From the NCBI GenBank assembly GCA_026002935.1, contig BPGH01000001.1, positions 855,965 through 919,964 of the forward strand: DNA of 64,000 nt, given 5' to 3'. The DNA is from Acidimicrobiia bacterium. GTDB taxonomy: Bacteria; Actinomycetota; Acidimicrobiia; IMCC26256; PALSA-610. This document shows, piece after piece, positions 63,092-64,000 of the stretch; position 1 is the first letter of the stretch, and every line of letters starts with the position of its first letter. A program made the position numbers and the translations under genes. Under the pieces are notes generated by a model. It made no database searches. It saw nothing but the letters and a program-made list of their open reading frames with translations, and was not told the origin of the DNA.

Positions 63092-63988
63092 ATGTCCGGG
63101 GGGATTCGGATCGGTTTCCACGGTGTCCGCGGGTCCACCCCGTGCGAAGGCCCCCGGTACGAGCGTTACGGCGGTCACTCCTCCTGCGTGTCGGTCGACG
63201 CGCACGGGCAGGCCCCGATCGTGTTCGACCTCGGCACCGGTCTGCGCGCGTACGGTGAGCGCCTCGGCGGCGTCCACCCGTACCACGGCACGGTCCTGCT
63301 GACGCACCTCCACTGGGACCACGTGCAGGGGCTGCCGTTCTTCGCGCCGCTGCACGACACGGGCACGGCCCTCGACGTCTACGGCCCCCGGCAGGCCGAG
63401 GGCCCGCTCGGGCGCGTCTTCGCCGAGCTGATGCGCCCGCCGTTCTTCCCGATCCGGCCCGACGGCCTGCTCGGCCACGTCGCCTTCCACGACACCGGCG
63501 ACGACGACTTCCCCGTCGGCCTCGCCAAGGTGCGGTCCCGCTGGGTGCGCCACGTGGGGCCGACCCTCGGGTTCCGCGTCGACTGGAACGGGTCGTCCGT
63601 CGCGTACGTGCCCGACCACGGCCCGGGGTGCTGCCCCGACGACCCCGACGACCACGTGCCGCACGAGGTGCTCGAGCTGTGCGACGGTGTCGACGTGCTG
63701 ATCCACGACGCGCAGCACACCGACGCCGAGTACCGCGCGAAGCGGCACTGGGGGCACTCGACGGTCGACTACGCCCTGCACGTCGCGCGTGAGGCGGGCG
63801 CGCGGCGGCTCGTGCTGTTCCACCACGACCCCGGCCACTGCGACGACGACCTCGACCGGATCGCGGCCGAGGCCGCCGACCGGGCCTGGCGGGCGGGCGG
63901 CCCCGAGGTGCTCGCCGCGTACGAGGGGCTCGAGCTCGTCCTCGAGCCGGCGGTGCCGCCGCGGGCCGCCTCGTTGCCGTCCCGATGA
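63092..63988 (+). CDS. MBL-fold metallo-hydrolase (cyclic-nucleotide phosphodiesterase / RNase Z-like)
   Basis: This 298-residue protein begins IRIGFHGVRGSTPCEGPRYE and continues GGHSSCVSVDAHGQ, IVFDLGTGLRAYGERL and the metal motif LLTHLHWDHVQGLPFFAP. It then has YVPDHGPGCC, LIHDAQHTDAEYRAKRHWGH and LVLFHHDPGHCDDDLDRI. This layout matches bacterial MBL proteins distantly related to RNase Z and PdeP-type cyclic AMP phosphodiesterases; many sit beside signalling genes. The stop overlaps another start (ATGA), so a further gene is probably coupled beyond the window. Confidence 0.88.
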   Translation: MSGGIRIGFHGVRGSTPCEGPRYERYGGHSSCVSVDAHGQAPIVFDLGTGLRAYGERLGGVHPYHGTVLLTHLHWDHVQGLPFFAPLHDTGTALDVYGPRQAEGPLGRVFAELMRPPFFPIRPDGLLGHVAFHDTGDDDFPVGLAKVRSRWVRHVGPTLGFRVDWNGSSVAYVPDHGPGCCPDDPDDHVPHEVLELCDGVDVLIHDAQHTDAEYRAKRHWGHSTVDYALHVAREAGARRLVLFHHDPGHCDDDLDRIAAEAADRAWRAGGPEVLAAYEGLELVLEPAVPPRAASLPSR

Positions 63989-64000
63989 CGGCGCTGCGCG
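63985..64000 (+). CDS. start of a following gene, cut by the window edge
   Basis: An ATG overlaps the MBL stop codon (ATGA) and continues MTALR to the last base. The overlap pattern is that of the other coupled genes here. Nothing can be said of its product. Confidence 0.4.

Overview
The window is a gene-dense, very G+C-rich stretch of bacterial chromosome. Genes lie on both strands with short gaps, and no gene-free stretch exceeds about 250 bases. The order rplY-pth-mfd-SurA-like-mazG-eno-ftsB-like-DUF501-ppx is the usual actinobacterial one. Two LLM-type (F420-type) oxidoreductases, many crotonases and acyl-CoA dehydrogenases, LPRTG-ended surface proteins and many promoters placed directly before start codons also point to a high-G+C Actinomycetota. 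I would guess the class Acidimicrobiia, but that is inference. No phage, insertion sequence, integrase or CRISPR array was seen.

Layout. Bases 1-11000 hold the housekeeping block: ribosomal protein bL25, peptidyl-tRNA hydrolase, Mfd, a lipoprotein foldase, MazG, enolase, a FtsB-like divisome protein, DUF501 and Ppx/GppA. From 11000 to 20600 come an aminotransferase, oligoribonuclease, an acyl-CoA synthetase with an acetyltransferase, a Pro/Ala-rich zinc-ribbon protein, and a minus-strand group (MATE transporter, PlsC-like acyltransferase, sugar-nucleotide-epimerase-like protein, crotonase). A 15-bp tandem repeat and tRNA-Leu(UAA) precede a minus-strand group from about 21150 to 25610: a CBS-citrate synthase fusion, a crotonase, a histidine phosphatase, a HAD phosphatase and an EchA20-like hydrolase. 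Bases 25630-33020 are a plus-strand catabolic run: amine oxidase, GH3 glycosidase, LLM oxidoreductase, an uncharacterised protein and a sulfatase. Bases 33010-36790 carry an EthD-like protein, malonyl-CoA decarboxylase and an N-acyl-D-amino-acid deacylase. Bases 36837-41197 carry an SDR, a second LLM enzyme, and convergent zwf and gnd of the oxidative pentose phosphate pathway. An esterase-thioredoxin fusion, selD, a NlpC/P60 endopeptidase and hydrolases follow.

The most coherent metabolic signal is between 49300 and 60400. A CitE/HpcH-type lyase, a long acyl-CoA dehydrogenase with the N-terminal extension of methylsuccinyl-CoA dehydrogenase, and a small MaoC hydratase like actinobacterial mesaconyl-CoA hydratases could together perform the lower half of the ethylmalonyl-CoA pathway (methylsuccinyl-CoA to mesaconyl-CoA to beta-methylmalyl-CoA to glyoxylate plus propionyl-CoA). 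They are mixed with cell-envelope genes: two tandem LPRTG surface proteins with Ig-like domains, a SGNH hydrolase, an ABC exporter, a lipoprotein and, further on, a third LPRTG protein on a Thr-rich stalk.

Across the window about twenty start codons are preceded, usually at 6 to 9 bases, by a TANNNT hexamer. This is the signature of leaderless transcription. In five places the TAG stop codon of the preceding gene is itself the start of that hexamer. These sites were used to choose several start codons. Functions rest on family motifs read by eye; no database search was run.
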